From Vanrija pseudolonga (lineage: Eukaryota; Basidiomycota; Tremellomycetes; Trichosporonales; Trichosporonaceae), in assembly GCF_020906515.1 (NCBI RefSeq), contig NC_085850.1:4278001-4342000 (forward strand): 64,000 nt of DNA, in the 5' to 3' direction. This document shows, piece by piece, positions 30,992 through 42,378 of the stretch. How positions within the stretch are numbered: the stretch's first letter is position 1; every line of letters begins with the position of its first letter. Below the pieces are notes generated by a model that did no database searches, was not told the DNA's origin, and worked only from the letters and a program-made list of their open reading frames with translations. The position numbers were made by a program, and so were the translations under genes.

Positions 30992-32047
30992 TCATCGTGG
31001 CCCGCCAGGCACCCGCGGCCCACCAACAGCCCCAGGCCGCGTGTACGCGTACCCAACGGGCGCAGGCGGCGGGGGCGACACAGCGTACGCAGGCGACACT
31101 ACCGGCGCAGGCGACACGGCGTACGCAGGCGACACGGCCGGCACGGGCGGGGAGAAGGCGTACGCGATGCCTGGCACAGGCGGGGACATGGTCATCGGCC
31201 GCGAGGGCGGCACCGCCGGCGGCGGGACGGCCGGCGCGCGTCTCCGCGCCGGGCGCTCGCTCGACGCCAGCGCGAGCGCGTGCAGGTGGTCCTCGAAGGT
31301 AGGCAGGTCCTGGTGCACGGTGTTTGGCGGCGCGCCGTTCGCGACGGCGAGGTTTGCCTCGGACGGGATCGCGGCGATTGGCGCGTGTGACGCTGCTGAG
31401 GGCGGGGCGGGCGATGTCGCCGAGCTCGAGGAGGGCACGGCGTACGGCGCGCTCGCGTACGGCCACGGCGGGAGCGCCTGCCCCTGCTGTCCGAAGAGCA
31501 CGCTCGACACGCTCTCGTACGGCGGGTGCGCGGGCGGCACGGAGCTCGCGGTGGCCGGGATGTCGTAGCGTGTCGGCCGGTTGGGCACTTCGGAGGCCGG
31601 CACGTTCTCTACGCGGTAGAAACCGGGCGGCGACGGCGCCGGTGCTGGGGATGCCGCTGCCGCTGCCACTGGCGGGGCGGGCGCGTACGCTGATGCTGGT
31701 GGAGGCTGCGGGGTGGCCGCTGGCTGCGGGTAGGCCTGGGGCGAGGTGACGGGCTGCGCGTAAGGCGACGCCGGCGCGGCGTACGGATACGGCTGGGGCG
31801 CGGGCTGCAAGCCTCCTACTTGCTGTGGGTATGGCGCCGCCGCCGTGTGCGGGTATGGCTGGGGCGACGGCGCGCCAGCGTAGCCTGGGTACGGTGCCGC
31901 GGGCGCCATGTGCGGGCTCGCGAAGCCCACCACGCCGGCTGGCGGCGGCGGGAGGCTGCCTGCTGGCGGAGGTGGGGGGAGGTGCTGGAACTGCGGGTGC
32001 GGCGGCGGTGGCGCGCCGTACGGCTGCTGCGGGTGGTAGTATGACAT
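30992..32047 (-). CDS. Proline/alanine/tyrosine-rich low-complexity protein
   Basis: A single exon of 351 residues beginning MSYYHPQQPYGAPPPPH. Almost the whole protein is Pro-, Ala-, Tyr- and Gln-rich and probably disordered. A more ordinary central segment (residues about 145-260) has YRVENVPASEVPNRPTRYDI and FEDHLHALALA. The C-terminal end carries VSPAYAVSP-type tandem repeats. No signal peptide, TM segment or known domain is seen. The function is unknown; such proteins are often cytoskeletal or trafficking scaffolds, but nothing here proves that. Confidence 0.6.
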   Translation of the reverse strand: MSYYHPQQPYGAPPPPHPQFQHLPPPPPAGSLPPPPAGVVGFASPHMAPAAPYPGYAGAPSPQPYPHTAAAPYPQQVGGLQPAPQPYPYAAPASPYAQPVTSPQAYPQPAATPQPPPASAYAPAPPVAAAAASPAPAPSPPGFYRVENVPASEVPNRPTRYDIPATASSVPPAHPPYESVSSVLFGQQGQALPPWPYASAPYAVPSSSSATSPAPPSAASHAPIAAIPSEANLAVANGAPPNTVHQDLPTFEDHLHALALASSERPARRRAPAVPPPAVPPSRPMTMSPPVPGIAYAFSPPVPAVSPAYAVSPAPVVSPAYAVSPPPPAPVGYAYTRPGAVGGPRVPGGPR

Positions 32048-32735
32048 CGTGCGGCGGGTGAGTTAGAGTACGATGCTGAGTGTCGCGGTGATGGGTTCGT
32101 TTGCTCGACGCGCGCGAGGTCAAGTGCGGATTAGTGGGTCGGATTGCGGCGCGGGGATGATGGCCGCTGCCCGCGACGGGTGGGACAAGGGGTCAGACAC
32201 GGCCATTTGGCCCTGCACAGTTGGGTTAGAGCACGCCGCTGTGGAGTCGCGTGCATGCGCTCGCGAGAGTGGCGCCGACGCCGAGCATGCGACGAGGGCC
32301 GGTGCGGTGGTCGCGTGCTCGAGATGGGTGAGGGCTTGGGCGAGGCCATGAGCTCGCGCGCCGAGGTGACGGGCCGAAGGCGGCCGCGACGCGTCGCGTA
32401 GCGTAGCCTCTCTCGAGTGTGCGCCGCCGTGTCCGTGTATCGTGCAAGATGTTACGCGCGCGCCTTGCGGAAGTGTGTAAGAGGACTCAAGGATATGAGA
32501 GAGACAAGCACATGAGCACTGCAGATCGATGTTCAGTGCTGCACCAACACAATCGCCGTGCGCGGCCCCGCACCGCCCGCGTCCGTTCACGCCCGCGTTT
32601 GATACCAATGACTGCACTCTCTTCCTACTTTTATATACAACCAAGACTAACACGTCTGATATAGCTGATATGCAGGGCGCGGTGCACCCGCGCGTCGGTG
32701 CATTCTACTTGCACCGCTCGCTGCGCTCGCGTCGT
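32048..32735. other. Intergenic region
   Basis: About 0.7 kb between minus-strand genes, holding the promoter of the Pro-rich gene. Nothing else was recognised. Confidence 0.5.
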
Positions 32736-35192
32736 CTAGAGCTTGTGGCGCGCCTCGATGGCCTTGTGGCTCGCGCCCTTGATAGCCATGTACTCTCTAA
32801 TCTTCTGGCGGGCGGCCTCGACGGCGCCAATGTCCTCAACGGTGGAGGGCACGTCGACCTTTGCGTCAAAGTCGCCGTCGGCGGCGTTCTCAAGCAGCGA
32901 GCGGAGGACACGGCGGAGCGTCTTGCCCGAGCGCGTCTTGGGGATCATGCCCACACCCTGGATCACGCCGCCGAGGGTCGCGATCGCGCCGACCTGCGAG
33001 CGGACGAGCTGCTGGATCTCGCCGAGCAGCTTGGGGTCCGGCACGGCCGACGTCGGGTGGTCGGCGACCGACAGCGTGACGAACGCGAAGGGCAGCTGGC
33101 CCTTGAGCGCGTCGGGCACGCCGACAACGCATGCCTCGGCCACGAGCGGGTGCGAGGCGATCGACTGCTCAATCGCGGCGCCCGACAGACGGTGCGCAGA
33201 CACGTTCAGCACGTCGTCGTTGCGCGCCATGATCGACACGTAGCCGTCCTTGTCCTGGTAGCCGGCGTCTCCAGTGTCGAGGTACTTGCCGTTGAAGCGC
33301 TCGAGGTAGCCCTTGTAGAAGCGCTGCTCGTCCTCCCAGAGCGTGTTGAACGACGTCGGGGCCAGCGGCAGCGCGAGCACAATGTTGCCCATGGTGCCGC
33401 GGGGCACCTCGTTGCCGTCGTCGTCGACAATGCGCAGGTCGAACCCTGGCATCGGCTTGCCGGCGGATCCGGGGCGCAGCTCCGGGGGCGGGTAGCTGAC
33501 CTCCTTGGTCTGGCGGTCCTTGCCGGCCTGGGGGATGAGGGCGCGCGACGTGATGGGCGAGCCCGTCTCGGTCGACCACCAGTTGTCGATAACGTGAGCG
33601 TCGGGCGCGGCGTAGGCGTCGAGCAGTTCCTGATAAGAGGTGATGATGGATGGCTCGGAGCGTTCTCCAGCGAGGAAGAGGGCACGGAGCGACTTGAGTC
33701 CGCCGCGCTCGCCAATCTCCTTGAGGTACTTGTAGTCTGGGTCCTCGCGCTTCATGGCGCGGAGGGCGGTAGGAGCGCAGTAGAGCGTGTTGACCTTGTA
33801 CTCCTCAACAATACGCCAGAAGGCGCCGGCGTTGGGCGTGCCGACGGGCTTACCCTCGTAGATGATGGTCGCGGCGCCGGTGAGCAATGGGGCCGAGAGG
33901 ATGAAGGCGTGGCCGAGCACCCATCCGATATCAGACGCAGCAAAGATGACCGAGCCGGGGCCGCGGATGTTGAACACCATCGCGACGGAGAGGTGCAGGC
34001 CAACGGCGTGGCCGCCAGTGTCGCGGATCACGCCCTTGGGGTTGCCGGTCGTGCCGGACGTGTGCGAGATGTAGCATGGGGCCGTTGAGGCGACCGGCAC
34101 GCACTCGGTGCGCACGCCGCGGTCGCGCACAAACTTGACCAACGCCTGCCAGTTACGCTCGCCCTTGGACTCGTCGGCGGGCCAGTCGACCTGCGAGCGC
34201 TGCCAGATGATGGTGCGGCGCGGCTTGTGGGTCGCGAGGCGGATCGCCTCGTGCACGAACGGCCGGTACGGGATGGGTGGCTTCGTGCCGTCGATGCCGC
34301 AGGTGGCCGTGAGGATGACCTTTGGCCTGACGGCGTCAATGCGCTGGGCGAGAGCCGGGGCCGAGAAGCCGCCGAACACGACACAGTGGGCCGCGCCGAG
34401 GCGGTTCGACGCGAGGATGCCGATCGCGGCGGCGGGGACCTGGGGCACTGGGGCAGGTGTCAGCGGTGGACGCGAGGATGCAGACGACGACGCGACGGCA
34501 ACAACCACAACACCCCCCGCACGTCCGCTCGGCTGAAGCAAGAGCCGAGGGGCTGATTTGGTTCTGGAGCACCGAGCGGAGCACCGGGCGGCGCTGGGCG
34601 GGGCCTGAGCCTCGCCAGCGGCTGGCCCGCAAGCCACCTAGGGTGCGAGCACGGCGGCGGGCAGTGACGTTGGGGACGAGGAGCATCACTGCTAGCCGCC
34701 AGCGCGACAGCGAGCGCTCGCAACTCGACGGTCGGCAACCCCAGCCCAACGCGACCCCAACCCCCCGGAAGCCTCTGGAAACCAGTGGATGCGAGCGACC
34801 CACTACTCACTGTAGATGAGCACGACGTCGCCCTTCTCGACGCCCTCCTCGCGCAGCACGCCAGCGAGGGTCTCGACCTCGTCCAGCAGCTCCGAGTAGG
34901 TGATGGTGCGCTTGTTGCGGGTGACGGGCGAGTCGTAGTAGATGGCGGGCTGATTGCCGCGGCCAGCAGCGACGTGCCGGTCGACCGCGTTGTAGCAGTA
35001 GCTGAGCTCGCCGTCGGGGAACCACTCCCACGACTTGTGCTCGACGCCGCTCGGCAGCGTCTTGGTGAACGTCTTGAGCATCTGCGAGGGGAACTTGTGC
35101 CAGTGCAGCTGCTCCGCCTGGTGGCGCCAGAAGCGCTCCGGGTCGGCGAGCGACTCGCGGTGGATCTCGTCCTGCAGGTGGTCGGTGGACAT
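32736..35192 (-). CDS. Propionyl/acetyl-CoA synthetase (PrpE/ACSS3-like AMP-forming ligase)
   Basis: Two exons (34811-35192 and 32736-34447) close to 697 residues and join as IYMPQVPAAAIGILAS, a well-conserved stretch of acetyl-CoA-type synthetases. The AMP-binding motif is HTSGTTGNPKGV. Downstream motifs SDIGWVLGHAF, YEGKPVGTPNAGAFWR, FLAGERSEP and WWSTETGSPI match the propionyl-CoA synthetase branch closely. The C-terminal domain has the catalytic Lys motif TRSGKTLRR. The reaction activates short-chain acids with ATP and CoA. The protein ends HKL, a weak PTS1-like tripeptide, so peroxisomal targeting is possible but uncertain. The single intron (34448-34810) is 363 nt, long for this genome. 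Confidence 0.88.
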
Positions 35193-36963
35193 TGTGCTGG
35201 CTGGCAGGCGGCTGGGCTTAGGGGAGAGAGAGGAGAGAGGGGGATGCAGCCGCCGTCAAAGGTTATTATAAGAGGCCAGAGGAGACGAGGTGCCCAGGGC
35301 AGACTGCGAGCCAAGCGACGGCCCGAGTGTTCTCGATGTAGTGTCGAGGTGTGCCGTGCGTGCGTCGTGGTGGGGCAGGTGGTGGCCCGCGGGGTGGTGT
35401 GATGGGGGTGCGTGGTGGTGCTGTTCCGATGCTGTCTGGCTCGACGTCAGTAGTCAGTCAGGTCAGTCGGACCGGTCAATCGGCTAACGACCTGCAGGGA
35501 GCTTAGCCGACGCGGCAGCGCTGCCTGCCTGAGCATCGTCGACCTCCCCCTCCCCCTCGCTCCTCTCGCCTCGGCTCGACTGGGCAGCATGCAGCTCAAT
35601 GTTCCTGAGCATCTGCGACAACCCTCTGCACGTGGAAAACCCACTTGCCGTATCGCCGCTTAGAACCGCGCGACCAAGACTGCCAGTCAGCCGGCGCCTC
35701 GACGCGTCGAGCCCCTCCCACCACCTCGTCGAGGCAATAGGCGAGCACGCGGTCCGACCAGCGCACAGATGTATGCGTGCATGCACTGTCGGCGCCAAGC
35801 CGATGCATGGAGCGTGCTGGCGTCGCTGGATGCTTGCTGGATGCATCTCGAGCCTGCAACGTGCTGGCTGGAACACCCAGGCATGCACGCCGACGCCCAC
35901 TGCCGCCCACCCTGGCGTGCCGCGGCGTGCCCCACACTCACTCACCAAGCGACGCATCTTGGCACCGCCAAGCGGGGGCAGCGGCACCCCTCCGCCGTCA
36001 GCCCCGCCGACGCGCGCGGCCGGTGGCGGCGATAGCAGCGTGGTCTGCCTTCCTGGGAACGGCGTGAATGTGTCGACAAGCGAGTGCATGGAATGCGAAT
36101 GCCGGCGTGCGCAAAGCCTTCGAAGGATGGTGCGGAGACCCCAACATGTTCGTGCTTGCTAGCTTGCTGCTGTTGGTGGACGCGCAGCGGGTCGGCGCCG
36201 CGCCGTCGTCTATTCGTCGGGTGTGGCGGCTACGCGGGGGGCGAGGCAGGGCAGATGCCGTGCTGTGGAGAGTTAGTGGTGGTGGACGGAGGCTGGGTCG
36301 GCGACGGAGACGCGGAGCTCGTTGTGAGGGGGGCACAAGCGACGGCCTTGACGCCCCATATATGTATCGGTGTCGCGGAGACAGACGCACACAGTCATCC
36401 ACTGCCGACGCCCTTGTGATCACCTCCGTGTCGATTGCCAACTTGACGCACACACCCCGGACCAGACACTCGGCCTTGATATCCACAGGATGGGTATACG
36501 CGGCGGGCGGGTCGATAACACGACGGCGGCAGGGACGCGAGGGCGAGTCAGCCACCTCACGTGCTCCCTCCTCCTCACTTGGCACATGTGACTAAACTGC
36601 ATTTAGAGTATGGGTATGTGAGGGGATGCTGGGGATGTAGAGGCACTGTGGATGGTGCAGGGACGATGCGCGGGCATGGGAGGGAGGGCCAGGGGGAGGG
36701 AGGGGGAGGAGGGTGGTGGCATGGAGGACGAGGCGCACAGAAACGCGCCGAGCTGCTTGGGGCAAAGGGATTGGAGGGCACAGGCATGAGCTTCAGACAA
36801 GGGGTCGCTCGGGATATGGATGAGGGGTGGTTCGAGAAGGGGTGGTAAAAGCCGAGAGGTGGTATCGAGCGCCACGTCCTTGTCGCGTCGCTTCTTTGCG
36901 CATCAATCGAACGACGCCTCGTTCCGGTTAGAGGCCGAGGCGCCGTCCTCCTCAACGCAGGTC
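35193..36963. other. Intergenic region
   Basis: About 1.8 kb between two minus-strand genes. Many overlapping open frames exist on both strands, but none has a domain, consistent splice structure or start context that I would defend. The part nearest 36963 is probably the 3' UTR of the next gene. Confidence 0.45.
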
Positions 36964-37694
36964 TTACTTCTTGCCGCCGCGCTTGGTGGGGCGGGGGATG
37001 CCCGACGCAGCCGAGTGGTGGTGAGCGTCGCCGGGCGCGCCGTTGCCAATGTCGAGGTTGGCCATCTGCTCGTCGCGCGACATGAGCTTGAACTGCTCCG
37101 CGCGCGAGAGCTGGGGCAGCTGGGACTGGCGGGCGAGGGAAGCAACGGGCGCAGCTGCAAAGGATGAGCACACTGTTGATCGCTGCAACTTACGCTTCTT
37201 GAGAGAGGGGATGGTGGGACCGATGGTTGACGAACCCATGCGCTGGATGCCAGTACCGAGGGCGGCCGGGGCGGGGGCAGCCAGGTTGGTACGCTCAAGG
37301 GCGACAGTGCTTCTGATGTCCGAGAGTGGGTCGGAAGACGGGTCGTGCTCGACGCCGTGCTCCAGGTCACAGTAGAAGCCTAGACAGGTGAGTCAAGGGG
37401 CGACCGCATTGACTACGCGCTGGCACTTACAATGGTAGATGCCAAGGCGGTCCTTCTCCATGGTGTAGCTGTGCTTGTAGCCTGTAGGTGGGTTAGTACG
37501 TCCTTGGCTTGGGCTGGGTGAGGCGACATACAGTAAACACCGGCGGCCGTCGTAAACGAGTTGACCGACTGGGTCGCAGGCTGGCCGGGAGAGCCGTGGG
37601 ACGCAAACTTGCTGTGGCCGCAGTTGGGCTGGTCACAGCCCTCAGCGCACTGAAGGTCGCTAGGGGTGGTGACGATAGACTGTCCGTTGCCCAT
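36964..37694 (-). CDS. Small Cys/His-containing hypothetical protein
   Basis: Four exons (37532-37694, 37431-37481, 37194-37379, 36964-37154) close exactly to 196 residues, with good GTATGT, GTAAGT and branch-site signals. The N terminus MGNGQSIVTT is followed by CAEGCDQPNCGHSKF. Later residues give YKHSYTMEKDRLGIYHCFYC and an acidic DLEHGVEHD. Several Cys and His could form a zinc site; this is inference. The second half is Ser/Pro-rich with LSRAEQFKLMSRDEQMANLD and a basic tail KRGGKK. No known domain was recognised. Confidence 0.7.
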
Positions 37695-38389
37695 TGTGCT
37701 TGATTGTGGTAGAGCTTGATGAGTTGTTCGGTAGAGAGTGAGGGGAAGAGTGATTGGAGGACGGCGGACAGCAGGGGATGTCGAGGCTTTATGCGCGCTC
37801 TCATGGGGCGACGGGGCGAGACTCGCCGCGCTGCCTGTGAGCGGGGTCGAGCCAGTCGACCTGTCTCGCTGTGTGGGCCAATCTTGTTGTGTGCAGTGGC
37901 TTGAGAGTGGGAGCGAGAGGGAGTGACACCGACGTCGAGACCGGCCGGCCGCCGCCAAGAGGCTAGGGGAAGCGGCGGCGAGGAGGGGCGGGCGGGGCAC
38001 GCAACGAGGCCGAGAGCGCCGGTAACTCTGCGAGTGTCGCTTGACAGGGGTATTGGTGTGCTGGATGAGCTGTGCAAGCCAAGACACACACAACAAACGA
38101 CGTCCATGGGGAGGACGAGGAGGGCGAGCACGAGCCCGGTGGAGGTGGTCCACCTTCCGATCCCCTCGCCATTGTTACGTCACTCGAGAAGCTTGCCACT
38201 GCGAGTAAAGGACGCGGCGGGAGGTATTACGCGTGTTGTTTGGCTCGGCGGGGGCAGCGGTGCGACCACGGTGCCGCGCGAGCAAGAACTTGTCGTCTTG
38301 ACACCCGAACAAACACTTGTAGTCTTGAACCCTCCTCGACCTCGATCCACGCCACCTCGACCTTCATGTCGTAACTTGCATGTTTCCAT

Positions 38390-38789
38390 GATCACCTCGG
38401 AAGCCTTTATCGCCAGGTTCAAGGGGCGACGTGTTGCGGCAAGAGGAAGGGACGAAGAACGCGCCAACGGCGTGCCCAGGGTCCACCCCCACGCGGGCGG
38501 CCTTGACCTCGATTTCGACCTTGACCTCGACGCTGATCGCCGTGATCCTTCCGCCAATGCCAGGAAAGCTTTCCCAACGGCCCAAACAGTGTTTTGTCAC
38601 AGTCTGGAGGTGCGACATGCCGCAACAAGACGTGCGGGCGGCATCCACAAGAGCGGCGGATGTGCGGCGTCGGCATCCCCACGCCGGCCGTGTGGTCGTC
38701 GCCTTGACCTCGACGCTACACACCGCGACCTCGCCGCCAATGCTTGATTGTCCTTCGCGATCACTTCGGCTGCCTTTTGGTCGGGTTCA
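38390..38789. repeat. Diverged direct duplication, about 370-bp period
   Basis: GATCACCTCGG...GCCTTT at 38390 recurs as GATCACTTCGG...GCCTTT at 38759. In between, a CCTTGACCTCGA...CCGCCAATGC block occurs near 38501 and again near 38702. The copies are too diverged to define exact unit ends. Confidence 0.45.
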
Positions 38790-39676
38790 CCAGCGCGTGG
38801 TGAGTGGAGCGAGCCAGTGTGCACACCTGCGGGGGGGGGCGAGGCGGGGACAGACAAGGTCAACGCCAGTGACACCATGGCCAGTTGCGCGTCTCGTCTG
38901 ATCGCTGCACATCCATGGTGTCACTGGTGCTCACGTTGTCGCCCCACGATTGTCAACATCCAAGAGAGCGCGGTACGTCCTGATCCAATCACGGGTTGAA
39001 GAGGAGGCTCGCTCCTAGGTGCGCGACATCCTTGCGGCCGTCGCTGACTCGTAGCCGCGTCCCAGAAAGCCAGAACTCCCCGAGCCCGTCTGAGCGGAAC
39101 AAGATCGGCCTCGGCAGGTTTCGACGAGCTGTCAACCGAAGATACAGCACCGTTAGAAGGCTGGTGCCGAGACATGCCGGGCTCGAGATCCTTCTCGACG
39201 ACAAGGCTCGATGCCGTCAACCCCGCTCATCGCCCATCTCCACGACTCGTCGATGACGACGAGGCGCGCAGGACCGACTTTGATGCGCAGTCGATCTGTC
39301 GGAGATGGGAGCCATCGAGACCATTGGCCTGGTGGGCAACCCCGCGGGTGCCTATGTCTGCGACGATGCCTGGCCGCTGCCCACTTGGCTATGGGCGGTC
39401 TCGGCGGCTGTCTCGGCGTTGATATTGATACTCAGCGGGTGCGCGCAAGCTTGATAAGGCTTTGATACTTGCTGCGGAGGCCATGGCTTTGCGGGAGCGC
39501 CGTCCATGCCGTGGCGTCGGTATGTGGGCGAACTCTCTTGATCAGCCCGGAGTTCGTGAGCACCCAACGCGAGTCCGAGTCCGCCGTATTCGGCGCCCAA
39601 AAGCCATCGAGCGCTGTGCCGAGGTGAGACAGTATCCGGAACACTGGTTGAGAAGACCTTGATGCGCGCCGCGCCG

Positions 39677-40168
39677 TCATGGGGGTCTTGGCCTTGTCTC
39701 GACATCGACCTTTGCCCACCTCCTCCAGCGGCCCGCGTCGCTGGCGTCACCACCGACGACGCGCCAAACTGTTGCATGGACTCTGGCGCTGTAGGGCAGC
39801 TCGACATCGGTACCGTGGTTTGAGACGCGGAGAACAAAGCCGAGATGCACGCGCCACTGCTCGCGGGATCCGTGCAGCATGAGACTGAGGGCGAGATGGA
39901 GCTTGTCCGCGACGAGCGGGCACGCCAGGCGCAGCGAGAGGCGGCAGGTCGATGGGTGGGCTGTTGTCGCGTCACCTTGCGTTACAGAGCTTGAGGCTGG
40001 TCGAGGAGGAGGGAGGTAGACGGGGGAGGGGGTGAGTTTGAGGGTTGAGATGATGGGAGTCGTCGGAGGGTGTGATGTTGCTGGTGGAGGTGGTGGAGGA
40101 GGCTTGACGCGGCGAGGGTCGTCGTCGCTGTCTGTAGTGTCGCTCTGTGGCTCGTCTGTGGTGGTCAT
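39677..40168 (-). CDS. Weak hypothetical ORF
   Basis: An uninterrupted frame of 163 residues starting MTTTDEPQSDTTDSDDDPRR. It has an acidic/Pro-rich first half, then a more globular-looking second half (LACPLVADKLHLALSLMLHG). A second frame downstream (about 39432-39719) also looks protein-like, which could mean an unrecognised intron or a decayed g ene. No family was recognised. It may be non-coding. Confidence 0.25.
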   Translation of the reverse strand: MTTTDEPQSDTTDSDDDPRRVKPPPPPPPATSHPPTTPIISTLKLTPSPVYLPPPRPASSSVTQGDATTAHPSTCRLSLRLACPLVADKLHLALSLMLHGSREQWRVHLGFVLRVSNHGTDVELPYSARVHATVWRVVGGDASDAGRWRRWAKVDVETRPRPP

Positions 40169-40742
40169 GACGGCATCGGGGGCCGCGACCAAGAGCCGTT
40201 GGGATGAGGAGAGAGGGTGGATGATGCGAGGCGAGGTGCAATGTCAGTGTGAGATGAGGACCATGTAACACCTCGAGGTGGGTGGCCCGTGACGACAACG
40301 ACCAAACTCTCTTGTGACCCTGCAGGATCCACTTCCAGTTCATTGTCGTTCCAGCAATCTTGTCAACCCAAGTACCAACGGAGACGTGCATAGTTCCAAT
40401 GAACTCTGTACAGCGACAAGCACCTGACCCCTTCGCACCAGGTACTGCGATGCCGGTTCCTCGCACGCTTCTCGTTTACGGCCCACCGGCGACGACGTCC
40501 ACGACGACGGCGAGCACGCCGACGACGACGACAACGGACGCAACCTTGGGCAGACCTGGGCAGTGCCTTGGACCCCCCGTCTCCACTGCTCGGAACACGA
40601 TCCCTTGGCAACGTCTGCAGGTCTGCAAGCACCCAGTCCCGACAACGTGATGCGTGAGAGGTCCACAGGCACAGGCGCAACCGTTTGCCCACCGACATGC
40701 GGGCAATATCAGGCTGTTTTCTCCGAGACGAGACGGCACCGG

Positions 40743-40769
40743 CACTTGCACTTGCACTTGCACTTGCAC
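40743..40769. repeat. CACTTG hexamer microsatellite
   Basis: Four tandem CACTTG units in non-coding DNA. Confidence 0.8.
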
Positions 40770-42378
40770 CTCGCTCGCTCGTCGTGTGAGAGGTGCCAGC
40801 GCGTGCCGTGCGTGTGTCGCGGTGGCGATACGCGACCTGCCGACTTGGCGACCTCCCTGCCTGATGCTCTTGCCCATGCCGCATTCTACGGGCGCCAAGA
40901 GGACGCCGCAGAACACCCGCCCGCGAACCCGGGTCGGACACCATTCGGATTCGGGGTAAAGGGCTCTGAGATGAGATGGGCGGGCGTGGCGGGCTGCCTG
41001 GGCAGCGGCGACTGCTGCAGAAGCCGGCAGCCGGCAGGCAGCGCGGATGGCTCTGAGCCGCGAGTGGGCAAGACGACGACAAGAACACTGACAGACACTC
41101 AAGGCAGTGAAACCGTGTCGGAGCAAAGCGACACTGCTAACGTCTTAGTATGCCTTTGGAACGCACACATGACGACTTGGATCCCAGCGGTGACAGCGGA
41201 GGTGTGCTCTGCTCTGCTGCAGCAAGCAAGCTTTGGGGTGCCTTGCGACGTTCGTCGAGCCAGGCCCTCCACGCGAACTAGTGTGAAGCATGTTGGATTA
41301 CCCCGACCGACAACCGGCCGCGCGCTCGAGACTTGCTGGCTTGGGTCCTGGGCGTCGATCAGGCAGGCTGCTTGATCCGTGGAGAATTAATGGGCTTGAT
41401 TACTGACCGACCAGCCCGACAGCCCAGCGCAGTAGCACTCGAGTCGCTTACAGCCCAAACCTGGCAACCTACTCAACCTCTTGACCCTGTTGATTCCCGA
41501 GTAAGGAAGTGAGGCACAGTGGGCATGGCCCAGGACCCTGTCGGCTCACTGCCTCGAAGCCACTGACGCCGCCTACCGCCCCTACCCCGTGACGTTACCC
41601 GCCCTTTTACTCTTGCTCGAACTTTTGGCAACAAGCAGCAGCAGGCAGCGCGCAGCACAGTCAGCGGCGTGCGGCGACATTTTGGCTTCGTGCCAGCAGC
41701 AGCACACCAGCGCACTTGAGCTCTCGAGTCACGGCACACGCCACGATGCAAGTTTGACATCCCGCGCAGAGCCGTGGCGTGTCTCGCTGACAGGGCGGCA
41801 AAAACAAAGAGGCAGATCAGGGCAGGAAGAGCCAAGTCTCTGGGTGCCGAAGAGTGTTCCAGCCCGTACCTCCGCATTATCTTACCGCTCAAAGTTGGTC
41901 AAAACGCCTTGTTACGGTTCTCGGTCGCTCGCTCGGTCGGTGGAGCACCTGCACGACAAGGGTGAGGAGCCAGCGCATCACGTCTCAGCTCTGCGACCGC
42001 CCGCCCGACACAGGGACAACACACACAAATGGGGAGCACCCAAACCATTTGTAAACAACAACCCGCAGGCGGACGCGCAGCAGCGGCAAAGAAACCCAAG
42101 CTGTATCAGCTCAGACAACGAGCACCCTGCATACCGCAACCTGGGTTCGAGGTTCGTAAACCCAAGTTCTTGGAACCTGGCTACTTTAACGTTGCATTGT
42201 CTCTCTTAACTGACCACCGCGATCCTCAGTTGGCCACTAGCGATAACGACACGAGCGACAGCGAGGACCGACACTGCGACACGAAGGCACCACGTACCTC
42301 AAGCCTCACCCGACACCAAGCCCTCCACCTCTCTTTCAAGCCTCCCTCCCCCCACCCTCCTCCACCTTGCCACCACCA

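Larger units (their letters stand above)
37695..42378. other. Gene-poor stretch
   Basis: About 4.7 kb, the longest stretch here without a solid gene. It holds a diverged duplication near 38390-38790, a hexamer microsatellite at 40743-40769 and one weak minus-strand frame at 39677-40168. Several open frames of 150-280 codons occur but lack coherent domains. Confidence 0.5.

Noticed and set aside
32529-34088. 519-codon plus-strand frame opposite the CoA synthetase
   Set aside because: Antisense shadow of the clearly recognised propionyl/acetyl-CoA synthetase.
35484-36089. Open frame of 201 codons on the minus strand
   Set aside because: Overlapping frames of similar length exist on the opposite strand. 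There is no domain and no splice-supported extension, so it is probably a GC-rich shadow.
40363-41375. Long overlapping frames on both strands
   Set aside because: They run through a hexamer microsatellite and GAC/GTC-rich DNA, which keeps all frames open. No domain was seen.
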